Below are positions 63,322 to 64,000 of a stretch of 64,000 nt of DNA, piece after piece. The DNA is from Phytoseiulus persimilis. Its lineage: Eukaryota > Arthropoda > Arachnida > Mesostigmata > Phytoseiidae. Numbering within the stretch: the first letter of the stretch is position 1; every line of letters begins with the position of its first letter. The stretch covers positions 17,128,211 to 17,192,210 of the forward strand of contig CM075104.1 of the NCBI GenBank assembly GCA_037576195.1, given 5' to 3'. The notes under the pieces are model-generated. The model saw only the letters and a list, made by a program, of their open reading frames with translations. It did no database searches and had not been told where the DNA came from. A program made the position numbers and the translations under genes.

Positions 63322-64000
63322 ATTCCGATCTTAGTGGCGTTTATACGGGATCCACGACACTGCCCTCTGTTCAGCAACAGTTCATGTACCGCCAGCTGAA
63401 TGGTGTTCAGATTTCGCCTTCGAACCAAGGACTGCTGTCCACGTCGCCTTCACTGCCCTCCGCTTCGACGCTCAACCATAGCTTCGGCGGTCAATACGAA
63501 GACCAGAAACCTTTCTTGCCCTTGGCGTTGACCAAAAACCTGCCAGCCTCTACATCGATCCTGCCCGCGGCGACTTCCTCATCTCCCAGCAGCCCCCCGG
63601 CAGGCTCTCCCCCGTCGACTGGCAACAGCTTCTTCCCGAACTACTACTTCCCCAACCAGCAAGGATTGAACATTCAGAGTCAGCAATACTACCACGAGGA
63701 CCTCGGCTACTATTTCGCTGAGGACCTTTCGACTGGAGGTGCTCAGAAACAGAAGAAGCCCCTCAGCCCGAAAAGGCCCTCGAAACCCTACGATCCAAGC
63801 CAGCCTCAGCCCCTGAAACGCAAAAGCCGCGAAGGATCCACCACGTACCTGTGGGAATTCCTTCTGAAGCTTCTTCAGGACCGCGATTGCTGTCCTCGCT
63901 ACATCAAATGGACCCACCGCGAGAAGGGCATCTTCAAACTGGTGGACTCCAAAGCCGTCTCAAGGCTGTGGGGTCTGCACAAGAACAAGCCAGACATGAA
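63322..64000 (+). CDS. Eip74EF: E74 common exon 4 with start of ETS domain (truncated by window edge)
   Basis: The exon begins AT after the acceptor CTTACAG and completes G|AT (Asp248). It stays open for 225 codons to the window end. The first 130 or so residues are Ser/Pro/Gln-rich. [16 protein letters not shown] followed by KQKKP resembles the fly segment SYDLSYMLELGG just ahead of its basic stretch. The basic [10 protein letters not shown] leads into the ETS winged helix from about 63837. It reads [15 protein letters not shown], then [20 protein letters not shown] and [16 protein letters not shown]. This is the E74/ELF subfamily signature; [23 protein letters not shown] is shared with vertebrate ELF1/2/4. 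The domain is cut before the recognition helix (normally MGRALRYYY). It binds GGA-core DNA sites in the nucleus. Confidence 0.97.

Overview
The window is nuclear DNA of an animal, almost certainly an arthropod. It holds the 5' two-thirds or more of one very long, intron-rich gene on the + strand, plus one small gene nested inside it on the - strand. The long gene is the orthologue of Drosophila Eip74EF (E74), the ecdysone-induced ETS transcription factor of the E74/ELF subfamily. Three things identify it: the diagnostic E74A amino terminus (starts MPFIDD, position 4905), the PPSPADSGVSDVDSSS block (exon at 60270-60500), and an ETS domain beginning near 63837 that runs off the right edge. I cannot name the species. 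Base composition is roughly balanced, and the introns are full of GC-rich tetranucleotide tracts rather than recognisable transposons.

Layout. 1-4422 is upstream or leader sequence with no gene I can defend; it holds an ecdysone-response-element-like palindrome at 1888-1900. 4423-4904 is a 482-nt stretch without any ATG directly before the E74A start codon, and looks like a 5' leader. E74A exon 1 coding part is 4905-5309 and exon 2 is 5444-5549. A 54.7-kb intron (5550-60269) follows. It contains an intact, uninterrupted adenylate kinase 6 gene (AK6/hCINAP) on the - strand at 6755-7288. It also contains the alternative first coding exon of a second isoform, E74B-like, at 56697-56976, preceded by an initiator plus DPE with exact spacing at 56535-56568. 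Common exon 3 is 60270-60500, and common exon 4 starts at 63322 and is cut at 64000.

The splice phases close the model. E74A exon 2 and the B-type exon both end after codon position 1 with the same base (C), and both join exon 3 to make the same leucine codon. Exon 3 joins exon 4 in frame (G|AT). Isoform A therefore brings an acidic domain, a basic nuclear-localisation cluster and a pair of SUMO-consensus motifs. Isoform B replaces these with a short acidic/Ser-Pro-rich leader. Both share the regulatory block and the ETS domain. This two-promoter arrangement and the roughly 60-kb A unit parallel what is known of Drosophila E74, where unit length delays E74A relative to E74B.

The rest of the big intron shows no further recognisable gene. 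What can be seen there is islands of drifting tetranucleotide repeats, a cluster of perfect hairpins near 16.6-17.1 kb, a perfect 13-bp inverted repeat near 33.4 kb, several nuclear-receptor-type half sites, and one faint transposase-like helix-turn-helix fragment near 35.2 kb. Nearly all other open frames look like chance or antisense shadows.
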